Position numbers and translations under genes: made by a program. Source: Thermocrispum municipale DSM 44069 (GTDB lineage: Bacteria > Actinomycetota > Actinomycetes > Mycobacteriales > Pseudonocardiaceae). Taken from it: a DNA stretch of 64,000 nt. The notes under the pieces were generated by a model that saw only the letters and a program-made list of their open reading frames with translations, had not been told where the DNA came from and ran no database searches. The stretch is taken from the NCBI RefSeq assembly GCF_000427825.1, contig NZ_ATYT01000007.1:210223-274222 (forward strand). Direction: 5' to 3'. Positions 50,948 to 60,727 of this stretch are shown here, piece after piece; the first letter of the stretch is position 1, and every line of letters starts with the position of its first letter.

Positions 50948-52387
50948 CTACCTCTCTTCCACCGAGAGCTCGTTCAGCTTGGACCGCTTGCGGCTGTAGG
51001 CGAAGTAGACGACACAGCCGATGAGGAACCACACGGCGAACCGCAGCCACGTCTCCGGCTGGAGGAACGTGATCAGCCAGATCGAGAAGACGACGCCGAT
51101 GATGGGCACCACCGGCATGCCGGGACAGCGGAACCCGCGCGGCAGCTCCGGTCGCCGGTAGCGCAGCACCACCACCGAGGTGCACACCACGACGAACGCC
51201 AGCAGGATGCCGATGTTGGTCAGCTCGGCAGCCTCCCCGATCGGCAGCAGCCCGGCGATGACCGCCGAGGCCACACCGAGCAGCCAGGTGATCCGGGTCG
51301 GCACCTTGCGCGTCGGGTGGGTCTTGGACAGGCCCTTGGGCAGCAGCCCGTCACGGCTCATCGCGAAGCCGACGCGGGCGGCACCCATCAGGAACGTGAA
51401 CAGCACCGTGAGGATGCCCAGGATGGCGCCGACGGCGATGATCAGGCCGAGCCAGTCGAGACCGATCGAGGCGAACGCGCTGGAGAAGGCGGCCTCGGCG
51501 CTGATCTCGGTGTAGTTCACCATGCCGGTCAGCACCAGGCAGGCCAGTACGTACAGCACCATCGAGATGACCAGCGAGTAGATGATCGCCTTCGGCATGT
51601 GCTTCTGCGAGTCCTTCGACTCCTCGGCCGCGGTGGACATCGCGTCGTAGCCGAACACCGCGAAGAACACCGTCGCCGCGCCGGTCAGGGCACCTGCCAG
51701 GCCGAACGGCGCGAACGGGTCCCAGTTGCCCGCGTCGATGTGGAAGGCGCCGACGATGATCACCAGCAGCACCACGCCGACCTTGAGGTAGACCAGCGAG
51801 GTCTCGAACCGAGCGGCGCTCTTCATGCCCTGGTTCAGCACGAACGCGATGAGCAGGCACAGCAACACCGCGAACAGGTTGACCACGTACGAGCCTTCCG
51901 GCACGCCCTCCGGCTCGGTGCCCGGGGCGCCGGACATCCACAGCGGCAGCTCGATGTTCAGAAAGCCCAGCAGGTCGTTGAAGTAGCCGGAGATACCGAT
52001 CGCCACCACGGACACGATGGCGGTGTACTCCAGCAGCAGGTCCCAACCGATGAACCAGCCGGCGAACTCGCCGAGCACCGCGTAGCCGTAGGTGTAGGCC
52101 GACCCTGCGCGCGGGATCAGGCCGGCGAACTCCGCGTACGAGAAGGCCGCGGCCGCGCTGGCCACACCAGCGATCAGGAACGAGATCAACACCGCTGGCC
52201 CGGCGGTCTGGTTGGCCACCGCGCCTGCCAGCGAGAAGATCCCGGCGCCGATGATGCCACCGACACCGATCGCGGTCAGCTGCCACAAGCCGAGCGTGCG
52301 GCGCAGCCCTCCGCCCTCGACCTCCTCGATGTGCTCGAGCGGTTTGCGTCGGAGGATGTCCGACCGTATGTGCGAGATCACCGACAT
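50948..52387 (-). CDS. APC-family amino-acid permease
   Basis: 479 residues with about 12 transmembrane helices. The first is the family signature GVGGIIGAGIFSLAG; GYDAMSTAAEESKDSQKHMPKAI is the conserved cytosolic loop (helix 6-7 region) of cationic-amino-acid-type APC carriers. The C terminus is basic. It probably imports an amino acid such as proline or a relative, since it is followed upstream by proline dehydrogenase 23 bp away in the same direction (inference). Confidence 0.9.
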   Translation of the reverse strand: MSVISHIRSDILRRKPLEHIEEVEGGGLRRTLGLWQLTAIGVGGIIGAGIFSLAGAVANQTAGPAVLISFLIAGVASAAAAFSYAEFAGLIPRAGSAYTYGYAVLGEFAGWFIGWDLLLEYTAIVSVVAIGISGYFNDLLGFLNIELPLWMSGAPGTEPEGVPEGSYVVNLFAVLLCLLIAFVLNQGMKSAARFETSLVYLKVGVVLLVIIVGAFHIDAGNWDPFAPFGLAGALTGAATVFFAVFGYDAMSTAAEESKDSQKHMPKAIIYSLVISMVLYVLACLVLTGMVNYTEISAEAAFSSAFASIGLDWLGLIIAVGAILGILTVLFTFLMGAARVGFAMSRDGLLPKGLSKTHPTRKVPTRITWLLGVASAVIAGLLPIGEAAELTNIGILLAFVVVCTSVVVLRYRRPELPRGFRCPGMPVVPIIGVVFSIWLITFLQPETWLRFAVWFLIGCVVYFAYSRKRSKLNELSVEER

Positions 52388-52410
52388 GGGTTGTCCTCTC
52401 GGTCAGTCAA

Positions 52411-53337
52411 TCAGGTGGTACTGACGAAAGAGCGCAGGAAGAATGCCAGATTCGCCGGCCGCTCGGCCAGCCGCCGCATGAAATACGGGTACCACTGTGA
52501 TCCGAACGGAACGTAACAGCGAATGCGCCGTCCTGCGTGCGCCAGCCGTTGTTGTTCCTGCTCACGCACTCCGTGCAGCATCTGGAACTCGAAATCGAAT
52601 TCCGTGCGACCCGCTTGGCCCGCCAGGTGTTCGGCGATGGTGATCAGCCGCGGGTCGTGCGTGGCGACCATCGGGTAGCCGTCGCCGTTCATCAAGATGC
52701 GCAGGCACCGCACATAGGAGGCGTCCACCTCCTGCTTGCTGCGGTAGGCCACCGAGGCAGGCTCGTCGTAGGCACCCTTGCACAGCCGGATGCGCGATCC
52801 CGGCCCGGACAGCGCGACGCAGTCGCCCTCGGTCCGACGAAGGTAGGCCTGCAGCACCGCGCCGACCCACGGGAAGTCGACCCGCAAGTCTTGCACGGTC
52901 TGCAGCGTGGCGTCGGTGGTGGTGTGGTCCTCCATGTCCACCGTGACCGTGGTGCCCGCGGCGGCCGCCGCGTCGCAGATCCGCCTGGCGTTGTCCAGCG
53001 CGATCTTGTCGCCGTCCCTGCCCAGCGCCTGGCCGAGCGCGGACAGCTTCACCGACACCTCGACCCGGTCGGTGAGGCCTTCGTCGGCCAGCCGGGCCAG
53101 CAGGTGCTCGTAGGCTTCCGCGGTCTGCTCGGCCTGCCTTTCGTCGCGGGTGTCCTCGCCAAGCAGGTCCAGGGTGACCAGCCGTTCGCGGGCGAGCCCG
53201 CGCACCGTGGCGACCGCCGTCGGCGCGTCCTTCCCGGCGACGAAACGATCGACGACTCGTCCGACCAACGCCGACCGCTCCGCGATACCGCGTAGCCGGC
53301 GCGAGCGGGATGCGGCGATCAGCGACGCTCGCAACAT
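52411..53337 (-). CDS. pruB: Proline dehydrogenase (FAD-dependent)
   Basis: 308 residues, the monofunctional actinobacterial type. TIM-barrel with EVSVKLSALGQ, TVTVDMEDHTTTD, RIRLCKGAYDEP, VATHDPRL and the C-terminal YVPFGSQWYPYFMRRLAERP that contacts substrate and FAD. It oxidises proline to pyrroline-5-carboxylate at the membrane. The P5C dehydrogenase gene that usually adjoins it is not in this window. It is divergent from a PucR-type activator, with two palindromes between. Confidence 0.95.
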   Translation of the reverse strand: MLRASLIAASRSRRLRGIAERSALVGRVVDRFVAGKDAPTAVATVRGLARERLVTLDLLGEDTRDERQAEQTAEAYEHLLARLADEGLTDRVEVSVKLSALGQALGRDGDKIALDNARRICDAAAAAGTTVTVDMEDHTTTDATLQTVQDLRVDFPWVGAVLQAYLRRTEGDCVALSGPGSRIRLCKGAYDEPASVAYRSKQEVDASYVRCLRILMNGDGYPMVATHDPRLITIAEHLAGQAGRTEFDFEFQMLHGVREQEQQRLAHAGRRIRCYVPFGSQWYPYFMRRLAERPANLAFFLRSFVSTT

Positions 53338-53383
53338 GGTTTCTCCTCACCAGCGGACAGCCAGGTAAAAATGCCTGACCGAA

Positions 53384-53425
53384 CGGTAAGGAATTACCGA
53401 GGCGTGCGGATTGTCCGTGCGGACA
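53384..53425. promoter_or_regulatory. Two palindromes between proline dehydrogenase and its PucR regulator
   Basis: CGGTAA-GGAA-TTACCG (53384-53399) and TGTCCG-TG-CGGACA (53412-53425) are both perfect. They lie in the 120-bp divergent gap and are probably the activator's binding sites or one of them an autoregulatory site. Confidence 0.62.
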
Positions 53426-53457
53426 GAGCTCCGTGGTCGCTGTTGTAAGGTCGCACA

Positions 53458-55041
53458 ATGGTCGAGTTGAGCCGCCTGCTGCTGGCCGTCGGCGCGTCGT
53501 TGATGGATCTGCGCTCCGGCGACCCGCAGACACACGTGCGCGGACTGGCGATCCTCGATCCCGACGACGATCCCGGTAGCTACCGCGACGAGCTGGTGCT
53601 GGTCATCGGAGCGCGCGGACGCGAAGCTGCGCGGGCGGTCCGGATGGCCGGTCAGCACGGCGCGTCGGCGGTCGCGGTCAAGACGAGCCCGGGCGGTGAA
53701 CGGGACGTGCGCGAGGCCGCCGAGGATGCGAGCGTCGCGTTGCTGGCGGTGCGGCCGCAAGTTCGGTGGGACCAGCTGGCCGCGGTCATCCGCGAGGTGC
53801 TGGACAGCTTCGCCGTGCACGCGGACAGCACGCCCGAGGCGGAACCGGCCGAGGATCTGTTCGCGCTCGCGCAGTCCGTGGCCGCGTTGACCGGCGGGGC
53901 GGTGAGCATCGAGGACACCGCGCCGCGCGTGCTGGCCTACTCACGCTCCGGCGATGAGGTCGACGACCTGCGGCGGCTGTCGATTCTGGGGTGGCAGGGT
54001 CCCGAGCCGTATCTGGAGCTGCTCCGGCAGTGGGGCGTCTACCACCGGCTCCGCACGTCGAACGAAGTCGTGCGCATCCAGGCACATCCCGAGCTCGGCA
54101 TCCGGGCCCGGCTGGCCATCGGCATCCGTGCGGGCAATCAGCACCTGGGAGCGATCTGGGTGCAGCAGGGCAATCAGCCGTTCTCCGAACATGCCGAGTC
54201 CGCGCTGATCGGCGCGGCCCGCCTGGCCGCGGTGCATCTCCTGCGGCGCCGCGGGGCGCCCGGGCGCTCGCGTGGCGAGTTGGTCGCCGGGCTGCTCGAC
54301 GGCAGCGCGAGCGCGGACCTGGTGGCCGGTCAGCTGGGCTTGGACTCCTCGGTGTCCGCCGTGGTGGCGGCGTTCGAGGCCCGGGGTACGCAGCACGACC
54401 GGCCGACCCTCGAACTGCAGCGGGTCGAGCTGGCCACCACGGTGTCGGTGCACATGACGTCGTTTCGTCGTGGCGCGCTCGTCGGCGCGGTGGACTCACG
54501 CGTGTACGCGGTGCTGCCCGAAGTGCGGACGGACCGCACCGAGCCGGGCCTGATCACGTTGGCGCGGGACGTGGTGGCCGTTTTGCGGCGACGGTCCGGG
54601 CAGACCGTGCAGGTCGGGATCGGCGGCCCGGTGTCGTCGTTGGCCGACGTCCCGGTGTCGCGGTCGGACGCGGACCGGGTGCTCGATGCGCTGGCCCGCA
54701 CCCCGGAAACCGACGTCGCCACCATCACCGACCGGCGCGCCGACGTGCTGCTGGGCGAGACGTTGAAGTTGCTGGAGGAGCACACCGACCTGCGCGATCC
54801 GGCGGTGCGGGCACTGGTGGACCACGACGCGGATCAGGGCACGGATCTGGCCCGCTCGCTGCTCGCCTACCTCGACGCGATGGGTGACGTCCGTTCCGCC
54901 GCGGCGGGTTTGCACATCCATCCGAACACCTTGCGCCACCGGGTTCGCCGGGCCGCCGAGATCGGCGGGCTGACGCTGGAGGATCCGCGCGAACGGCTCT
55001 GCTGTCATCTGCAGCTGCTGCTGGCCACCCGGCAGCGCTGA
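53458..55041 (+). CDS. pruC: PucR-family transcriptional activator (PruC-like)
   Basis: 527 residues. N-terminal PucR domain (LDPDDDPGSYRDELVLVIGARG), a middle GAF-like sensor part (LAIGIRAGNQHLGAIWVQQG), and the C-terminal CdaR-type helix-turn-helix with AAAGLHIHPNTLRHRVRRAAEI. Its place divergent from proline dehydrogenase matches mycobacterial PruC (Rv1186c next to pruAB), which activates proline catabolism. ATG at 53458. Ends before a strong bidirectional terminator. Confidence 0.87.
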   Translation: MVELSRLLLAVGASLMDLRSGDPQTHVRGLAILDPDDDPGSYRDELVLVIGARGREAARAVRMAGQHGASAVAVKTSPGGERDVREAAEDASVALLAVRPQVRWDQLAAVIREVLDSFAVHADSTPEAEPAEDLFALAQSVAALTGGAVSIEDTAPRVLAYSRSGDEVDDLRRLSILGWQGPEPYLELLRQWGVYHRLRTSNEVVRIQAHPELGIRARLAIGIRAGNQHLGAIWVQQGNQPFSEHAESALIGAARLAAVHLLRRRGAPGRSRGELVAGLLDGSASADLVAGQLGLDSSVSAVVAAFEARGTQHDRPTLELQRVELATTVSVHMTSFRRGALVGAVDSRVYAVLPEVRTDRTEPGLITLARDVVAVLRRRSGQTVQVGIGGPVSSLADVPVSRSDADRVLDALARTPETDVATITDRRADVLLGETLKLLEEHTDLRDPAVRALVDHDADQGTDLARSLLAYLDAMGDVRSAAAGLHIHPNTLRHRVRRAAEIGGLTLEDPRERLCCHLQLLLATRQR

Positions 55042-55356
55042 ACCGAACGGCACCCACGCAGTGAGGTCATGACTCGGCCGAGTGAACCGGCCACCCGACG
55101 GTATCCGTGTCGGTAGCACGATCGCATGGTTGCCGGCCGGCGATCACGCCATGAGCCGAGCGCAGGCCGTACGGTATGGCCGGACGCACCACCGCCGGGC
55201 AGGTCACCTGCCGGCGGACAGGTGACCGTTCCCCTTCCGGTCGCCGTGTCGGGTGCGCTCGGGCCGGGTCCGGGGTACTCACCGCCCTCGCAATGCCCCG
55301 GACCGGACGCCCCCCAAACCGCCCCCGGGATCCCACCCCCCGGGGGCGGTGCCGTT
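55042..55356. terminator. Bidirectional terminator in the pruC/phosphotransferase gap (hairpin 55318-55350)
   Basis: The 315-bp gap contains one clear element: ACCGCCCCCGGG (55318-55329) paired with CCCGGGGGCGGT (55339-55350), a 12-bp perfect stem, followed by GCCGTTTCAC. It separates convergent genes and is the strongest stem in this half of the window. The rest shows no gene. Confidence 0.75.
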
Positions 55357-56334
55357 TCACGACGCGTACGACGGCTTCTCCACCGACAGCAGGGTCTTCA
55401 GTGGTGCCGAGGCGAACTTGTGGTCGTCGTCGGCCAGCTGCAAGGCCCGCTGCCAGGTGAGCGTGCGCGCCACCTTGGTCAACCGGCAGGCCAGATCGAG
55501 TTCCTCGCGCAGCTCGGCCTCGGGCGCTACGTCGGCGAAGACGTCGAGGTAGCTGTCCCGCAACCGACGCGCTGCGGCTTCCCCGGCCTCGTCGGCGACC
55601 AAGTTGAGCGGCACGAACATGCTGAAGAACGGGTGCGCGATCGCCGCGTCGCCCCAGTCGTAGAAGCGCGCGGGCTCACCGGGCTCGCCCAGGATGTTGC
55701 CCGGATGCAGGTCGTGATGGTCGATGCTGACGCCCACCCGCGAGCCGGCGAGGCGCTCGGACCAGCGCTTCACCTCGTCGCGCATCGCTCGCACGCGTTC
55801 GAACGCCGCGCGCTGGTCGTCGTCAGCCTTGGTGCCTGCATATTCCGCGACCGAGGCCACGGCTTCGTCGAAGCGGTCCGGCATGACCTCCGGCCGCATG
55901 TCCGGCACGCCTCGCTCCCGCATCTCGAGCACCGACGACTGGACTTCACGCTGCAGCGTCGCGTAGTCGGCCACCGCTGTGACCAGACGCTCCACCAGCT
56001 TGTCCCAGTCGCCCCCGGTTTGCTTGAACAGGGTCGGCCCGCCGTCGGGGAGGACGATCCACGCGCGCTCCTCGTCGACCGCGATCGGCTCGAGCACGCC
56101 GGCCGGCGCGGCCGCGAACAGCACCGGGTAGAGCCGGATCTCGAACGCGGTCCCCGGACCTGCGGCCTTCAGCCACACCGTTCCGGCATCGGTCGGCGCA
56201 CGCAATGCGGTGGCCCACGCTTTCAGGTGGGGCTGGGTGACCTCGCCCGTGCGACGAATCCCCGCCGCGGCCAGCTGCTCGTCCAGCCACGTCGTGGCGG
56301 CAGCCAACCACGACCCGGATGCCCAGTCGCTCAT
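55357..56334 (-). CDS. APH-like small-molecule phosphotransferase
   Basis: 325 residues with the aminoglycoside-phosphotransferase/fructosamine-kinase fold. Catalytic loop DHHDLHPGNIL and metal-binding YDWGDAAIAHP are intact; the N lobe has the short VWLKAAG strand. It phosphorylates a sugar, polyol or similar hydroxyl. It lies 24 bp after the isomerase gene and may be the last gene of the sugar operon, in which case it is more likely a metabolic kinase than a resistance enzyme. Confidence 0.82.
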   Translation of the reverse strand: MSDWASGSWLAAATTWLDEQLAAAGIRRTGEVTQPHLKAWATALRAPTDAGTVWLKAAGPGTAFEIRLYPVLFAAAPAGVLEPIAVDEERAWIVLPDGGPTLFKQTGGDWDKLVERLVTAVADYATLQREVQSSVLEMRERGVPDMRPEVMPDRFDEAVASVAEYAGTKADDDQRAAFERVRAMRDEVKRWSERLAGSRVGVSIDHHDLHPGNILGEPGEPARFYDWGDAAIAHPFFSMFVPLNLVADEAGEAAARRLRDSYLDVFADVAPEAELREELDLACRLTKVARTLTWQRALQLADDDHKFASAPLKTLLSVEKPSYAS

Positions 56335-56358
56335 GCAGCGGTTTCTACCGCATCGACG

Positions 56359-57363
56359 TCACTGGTTGCTGAACGCTGAGTCGAACGCGCCTGCCGGCGG
56401 GTCGAAGAGCTGGTCGCGGATGAACTGCAAGGCCTCCGGCGCGCCTTGCAGCCGGTCCATGCCCGCGTCCTCCCACTCGATGGAGATCGGTCCGTCGTAG
56501 CCGATGTAGTCCAGTGCGCGGAAACAGGCCTCCCAATTGATGTCGCCGCGGCCTGCGGACACGAAGTCCCAGCCGCGCCGCGGGTCGCCCCACGGCAGGT
56601 GCGAGCTCAGCCTGCCGTTGCGGCCGTTGCCCACCGCCATCTTGGTGTCCTTGCAGTCCACGTGGTAGATGCGGTCGGCGAAGTCGACCAGGAAGCCGAC
56701 CGGGTCGATCTGCTGCCACACCATGTGGCTGGGGTCCCAGTTCAGCCCGAACGCCTCCCGGTGTCCGATGGCCTCGAGCGCGCGCTTGGTGGACCAGTAG
56801 TCGTAGGCGATCTCCGACGGGTGCACCTCGAGCGCGAACCGGACCCCTTCGGCGTCGAAGACGTCCATGATCGGGTTCCAGCGGTCGGCGAAGTCCTGGT
56901 AGCCGGCGTCGATCCATTCGGCGGGCACCGGCGGGAACATCGCCACGTACTGCCAGATGGACGACCCGGTGAAGCCGACCACGGTCCGGACGCCCATCCG
57001 GGCCGCCACCTTCGCGGTGAGTTTCAGCTCCTCGGCGGCCCGCTGCCGCACACCCTCCGGGTCGCCGTCGCCCCAGACCCGTTCGGACACGATCGCCTGG
57101 TGCCGCTCGTCGATCGGGTCGTCACACACCGCCTGACCCTTCAGGTGATTCGAGATCGCCCACACCTGCAGGTTGTTGGCCTTGAGAATGTCCAACCGCG
57201 ACTGCAGGTAGGCATCGTCCTCGGCCGCCCGCCACACATCCAGATGGTCGCCCCAACAGGCGATCTCCAGGCCGTCGTAACCCCACTGCGCGGCCAGCCG
57301 CGCCACTTCCTCGAACGGCAGGTCCGCCCACTGCCCGGTGAACAACGTGACCGGCCGCTTCAT
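56359..57363 (-). CDS. Sugar-phosphate isomerase/epimerase (xylose-isomerase-like TIM barrel)
   Basis: 334 residues. AP endonuclease-2-type barrel: [59 protein letters not shown] (metal Glu), [12 protein letters not shown] and [10 protein letters not shown], then [12 protein letters not shown]. Such proteins epimerise or isomerise keto-inositols and similar sugars. It overlaps the Gfo/Idh gene by 4 bp, its expected partner. Confidence 0.88.
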   Translation of the reverse strand: MKRPVTLFTGQWADLPFEEVARLAAQWGYDGLEIACWGDHLDVWRAAEDDAYLQSRLDILKANNLQVWAISNHLKGQAVCDDPIDERHQAIVSERVWGDGDPEGVRQRAAEELKLTAKVAARMGVRTVVGFTGSSIWQYVAMFPPVPAEWIDAGYQDFADRWNPIMDVFDAEGVRFALEVHPSEIAYDYWSTKRALEAIGHREAFGLNWDPSHMVWQQIDPVGFLVDFADRIYHVDCKDTKMAVGNGRNGRLSSHLPWGDPRRGWDFVSAGRGDINWEACFRALDYIGYDGPISIEWEDAGMDRLQGAPEALQFIRDQLFDPPAGAFDSAFSNQ

Positions 57364-58532
57364 CGCGCCACCTCCGTCGCTTGCTCGATCGAGGTCCACA
57401 CACAGTCCCGCGCGGCGCTTTCCTGCACCGCGCCGATCACCCGCTGCACCGCGAGTCCGTCGGCGAACGTCGGCTCCGGGTCGACGCCTTCGGCGATCGC
57501 GTTGAGCATGTCGGCCGCCTGATGCGCGAAGCCGTGCTCGTAGCCGAGCAGATGCCCCGGCGGCCACCAGCCCGCCAGGTACGGATGCTCCGGCTCGGTC
57601 ACCAGAATGCGGGTGAATCCGGCCTCCTGGCCCGCCGCGCCGTCGTAGAACTGCAGGACGTTCAGCTCTTCCAGGTCGAACGCCAAGCTCCCCTGTGACC
57701 CGTTGATCTCGATGCGTAGTGCGTTCTTCCGGCCGTTGGCGAACCGGGTCGCCTCGAACGTGCCCAGCGCGCCGCCGGAGAACCGGGCCGTGAACGCCAC
57801 CGCGTCGTCCACGGTGACCTTCCCGGTGCCTGCACCGTTGTCCGACAGCGGGCGCTCCGGCACGAACGTCCTGGTCGTCGCGCTGACGCCGGTGATCCGC
57901 TGCCCGGTGACGTGCTGAGTGAGATCGATGATGTGCGCGCCGATGTCGCCGAGCGCCCCGGAACCCGCCCGCTCGGCCTGCAGCCGCCAGGTCAGCGGCG
58001 CCTGCGGGTCGGTGAGCCAGTCCTGCAAGTACTGCGCCCGCACGTGCCGAATCTCGCCGAGGCGCCCGGCCGCGATCATCGACCGGGCCAGCGCGAGTGC
58101 GGGCACCCGCCGATAGGTGAACCCGACCATGGCTCGCACACCTTCCGCCCGCGCCTTGTCCGCGGCGTCCGCCATGGCCTCGGCCTCCGCCACCGAGTTG
58201 GCCAGCGGCTTCTCGCACAGCACGTGCTTGCCCGCCTGCAACGCGGCGATGGCGATCTCGGCGTGGGTGTCCCCCGGGGTGCAGATGTCCACCAGCTCCA
58301 CGTCGTCCCGCTCGATCACCGCGCGCCAGTCGGTCTCGGTGTCCTGCCAGTCGAACCGGCGCGCGATGTCGGCGACGGCATCGGCGTCCCGCCCGGCCAA
58401 CGCCACCAGCTTGGGTTCGAGCGCGGGTCGCAGGAAGCTGCGCGCGCTGCGCCAGCCCTGCGAGTGCGCCTTGCCCATGAAGGCGTAGCCGATGACGCCG
58501 ATGCCGATCGTCGGTTCACCCACGGTGTTCAT
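57360..58532 (-). CDS. Gfo/Idh/MocA-family oxidoreductase
   Basis: 390 residues. NAD-binding [16 protein letters not shown] (GxGxxG with a Tyr insert), the EKPLANS motif with the catalytic-side Lys, and the [13 protein letters not shown] helix containing the substrate-contacting D and H. It oxidises a ring hydroxyl of a sugar or cyclitol. Its position between a lipoprotein receptor and an isomerase makes a first oxidation step after uptake most likely. 16 bp from the lipoprotein gene. Confidence 0.9.
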   Translation of the reverse strand: MNTVGEPTIGIGVIGYAFMGKAHSQGWRSARSFLRPALEPKLVALAGRDADAVADIARRFDWQDTETDWRAVIERDDVELVDICTPGDTHAEIAIAALQAGKHVLCEKPLANSVAEAEAMADAADKARAEGVRAMVGFTYRRVPALALARSMIAAGRLGEIRHVRAQYLQDWLTDPQAPLTWRLQAERAGSGALGDIGAHIIDLTQHVTGQRITGVSATTRTFVPERPLSDNGAGTGKVTVDDAVAFTARFSGGALGTFEATRFANGRKNALRIEINGSQGSLAFDLEELNVLQFYDGAAGQEAGFTRILVTEPEHPYLAGWWPPGHLLGYEHGFAHQAADMLNAIAEGVDPEPTFADGLAVQRVIGAVQESAARDCVWTSIEQATEVAR

Positions 58533-58548
58533 CCCTGCCTGTCGGTTG

Positions 58549-59589
58549 TCAGGACTCGAAGCCCAGCGGCATGTACTTGTCCACGTTCTCCTTGGTCACC
58601 ACGGGCGCGTTCAGCACGATGCGCCGCGGGACCTCCACCTGGACCAGGTCGGACATGCCCTTGTTCTGGGCGAGCAGCCGGGCCAGCCGGATGCCGTCGG
58701 CCGCCTGGGTCGGCGGGTAGAGCACGGTGGCCTCCATCTCGCCCGCCTTGATCCAGCGCATCGCGTTGGCCGAGCCCGCGCCGCCGATGAACTTGAACTC
58801 GTCCCGGTCGGCCGCGTCGAAGGCGGCCTTGACGCCGACCCCCTGGTCGTCGTCGTGGTTCCACACGATGTCGATCTTCTTGGCCGCCTGCAGCAGGTTG
58901 GAGGCCGCTTCCTCGCCGGACTCGACGGTGAATTCCGCCGCCACCCGGTGATCCACCTTCTGCCCGCACGCCTTGAGCGCGTCCCGGAAGCCGCGCGAAC
59001 GGTCCTGGGTCAGCGGCAACGAGTCCAGGCCCGCGATCTCCGCGATGACCGGGTCGTCGCCCATCTTCTCCTTCTCGATGAGCTTGCACGCGTAGGTGCC
59101 CGCGGACATGCCCATGCCGTAGTTGTCGCCCAGGATCGTGGTGCGGGCCGCGAACTCGCTGGAGAACTCGCGGTCGACATTCACCACCGGGATGCCGGCT
59201 TCCATGGCCTCGGTCGCCACCTTGGTCAGCGCGGCACCGTCGGTGGGCAGCAGCACGATGGCGTCGACCTTGTCGTTGATGAACGTCTCGACGTGGCTGA
59301 TCTGCATGCTCGGGTCGTTGGTGCCCTCGGCGACCCGCAGCGTGACGTCGGAGTACTTCTTCGCCTCCTTCAGCGCGGTCGAGTTGATCGCGCCGAGCCA
59401 GCCGTGGTCGGCCTCCGGCCCGGAGAACCCGATCACCACCTTCTTGCCGGGGTCGTCGTTCGGACTGGCCGCGTTGACCGGGCCGCCGCCACCGCTGTCC
59501 TCCGGCGTGTTGCTGGTGCACGAGGCGATGATCAGGCCTATCGCCGCGAGTAATCCGGCCGAGCGCAGCCGGGCGGAGTTGCTGGCCAT
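58549..59589 (-). CDS. Sugar ABC transporter substrate-binding lipoprotein
   Basis: 346 residues. Signal peptide ending in the lipobox IASC with C24, then a Peripla_BP_4-type (ribose/inositol-class) bilobed domain: VIGFSGPEADHGWLGAIN, DAIVLLPTDGAALTKV, GIPVVNVDREF, VIAEIAGLDSLPL, IVWNHDDDQGVGV. The ATG at 59589 starts a proper signal peptide; the longer frame does not. It captures the substrate outside the cell for the permease and ATPase encoded upstream. Confidence 0.92.
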   Translation of the reverse strand: MASNSARLRSAGLLAAIGLIIASCTSNTPEDSGGGGPVNAASPNDDPGKKVVIGFSGPEADHGWLGAINSTALKEAKKYSDVTLRVAEGTNDPSMQISHVETFINDKVDAIVLLPTDGAALTKVATEAMEAGIPVVNVDREFSSEFAARTTILGDNYGMGMSAGTYACKLIEKEKMGDDPVIAEIAGLDSLPLTQDRSRGFRDALKACGQKVDHRVAAEFTVESGEEAASNLLQAAKKIDIVWNHDDDQGVGVKAAFDAADRDEFKFIGGAGSANAMRWIKAGEMEATVLYPPTQAADGIRLARLLAQNKGMSDLVQVEVPRRIVLNAPVVTKENVDKYMPLGFES

Positions 59590-59638
59590 GGTTCCTCCTG
59601 AGTGGGATCGAACGAATGCGTGGCAGAAACGCGCAGGT

Positions 59639-60727
59639 CTAAGTGCCGCTCGAGCCGGCGGCACCCCCAGCTCCGCCGGCTCGGGCGGGGTGCGGCGGAC
59701 TGTCCGAGCGGCGGGCGAACCGCTGCTGCAGCAGCACGGCGACCACGATGATCACGCCCTTGGCCACGGCCTGGGTCGACGTGTCGAGGTCGTTGAGGGT
59801 GAACACGTTGGTCAACGTGGTGAAGATCAGCACGCCGAGCACGGTGCCGACGATGGTGCCGCGGCCGCCGGAGAGCAGCGTCCCGCCGATCACCACGGCG
59901 GCGATCGCGTCGAGTTCGTAGAGCTGACCGTGCGTCGAGGTGCCCGCGGTGGTGCGGGCCAACAGCATGATCGCGGCGAGACCGCACGCCAGGCCGAGCA
60001 GGACGTACAGCATCGTGGTGTGCCGTTGCACCTTGATGCCCGCCAGCCGGGCGGCCTCGACGTTGCCGCCGACGGCCAGCGTGCGGCGGCCGAACGTGGT
60101 GCGGTTGAGCAGGATCCAGCCGCCGACGGCGACCGCAGCGAAGATGATCACCAGCACCGGGATGCCCAGTACCCGGCCGGAGAAGAAATCGACGAACCCG
60201 GGCACGGTGACGATCTGCGTCTTCTTTCCCGCGATCATCTCGGCGAGGCCGCGGGCGCCTGCCAGCATCGCCAGCGTGACGATGAACGGTGCTATTCGTC
60301 CGTAGGCGATGAGCAGACCGTTGATCAACCCACATGCGGCGCCGACCGCCAGCGCCGTGGTCACGACGACGACCCAGCCGTAGTCGGTCGCGATCCGCTG
60401 CGTGGCCAGCGTGGTCGCCCACACCGACGCCAGCGCGACGATCGCGCCGACCGACAGGTCGATGCCGCCACCGGCGATCACGAACGTCATCCCGACGCTG
60501 ACCACGCCGATGACCGAGGCCAGTCGCAGCACGGTCATCACGTTGCCGAAGTCGACGAACCGGTCGCCCGCGGTGATCGCGCCGACCGCGCAGAGCAACA
60601 GCAAGGCAAGGACCAAGCCGAGGTTGCGGCCCGTCGCCCCGGACAGCAGCACAGGCCAGCGGCCGCTTCCGCTCTCCGGACGATCGACCCGCACCCCTTC
60701 GGCGGTACCGGCACCACTGCCAGTCAT
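59639..60727 (-). CDS. Sugar ABC transporter permease (RbsC-like)
   Basis: 362 residues, about 9-10 transmembrane helices of the BPD_transp_2 family, with the conserved GGGIDLSVGAIVALASV, NGLLIAYGRIAPFIVTLAML and FGRRTLAVGGNVEAARLAGI segments. A cytosolic Gly/Ala-rich C-terminal tail follows. Its start overlaps the ATPase stop by 4 bp. 49 bp separate it from the lipoprotein gene. Confidence 0.92.
   Translation of the reverse strand: MTGSGAGTAEGVRVDRPESGSGRWPVLLSGATGRNLGLVLALLLLCAVGAITAGDRFVDFGNVMTVLRLASVIGVVSVGMTFVIAGGGIDLSVGAIVALASVWATTLATQRIATDYGWVVVVTTALAVGAACGLINGLLIAYGRIAPFIVTLAMLAGARGLAEMIAGKKTQIVTVPGFVDFFSGRVLGIPVLVIIFAAVAVGGWILLNRTTFGRRTLAVGGNVEAARLAGIKVQRHTTMLYVLLGLACGLAAIMLLARTTAGTSTHGQLYELDAIAAVVIGGTLLSGGRGTIVGTVLGVLIFTTLTNVFTLNDLDTSTQAVAKGVIIVVAVLLQQRFARRSDSPPHPARAGGAGGAAGSSGT

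Noticed and set aside
55357..56334. Aminoglycoside resistance gene
   Set aside because: The kinase motif alone does not show this, and the setting is a sugar operon.
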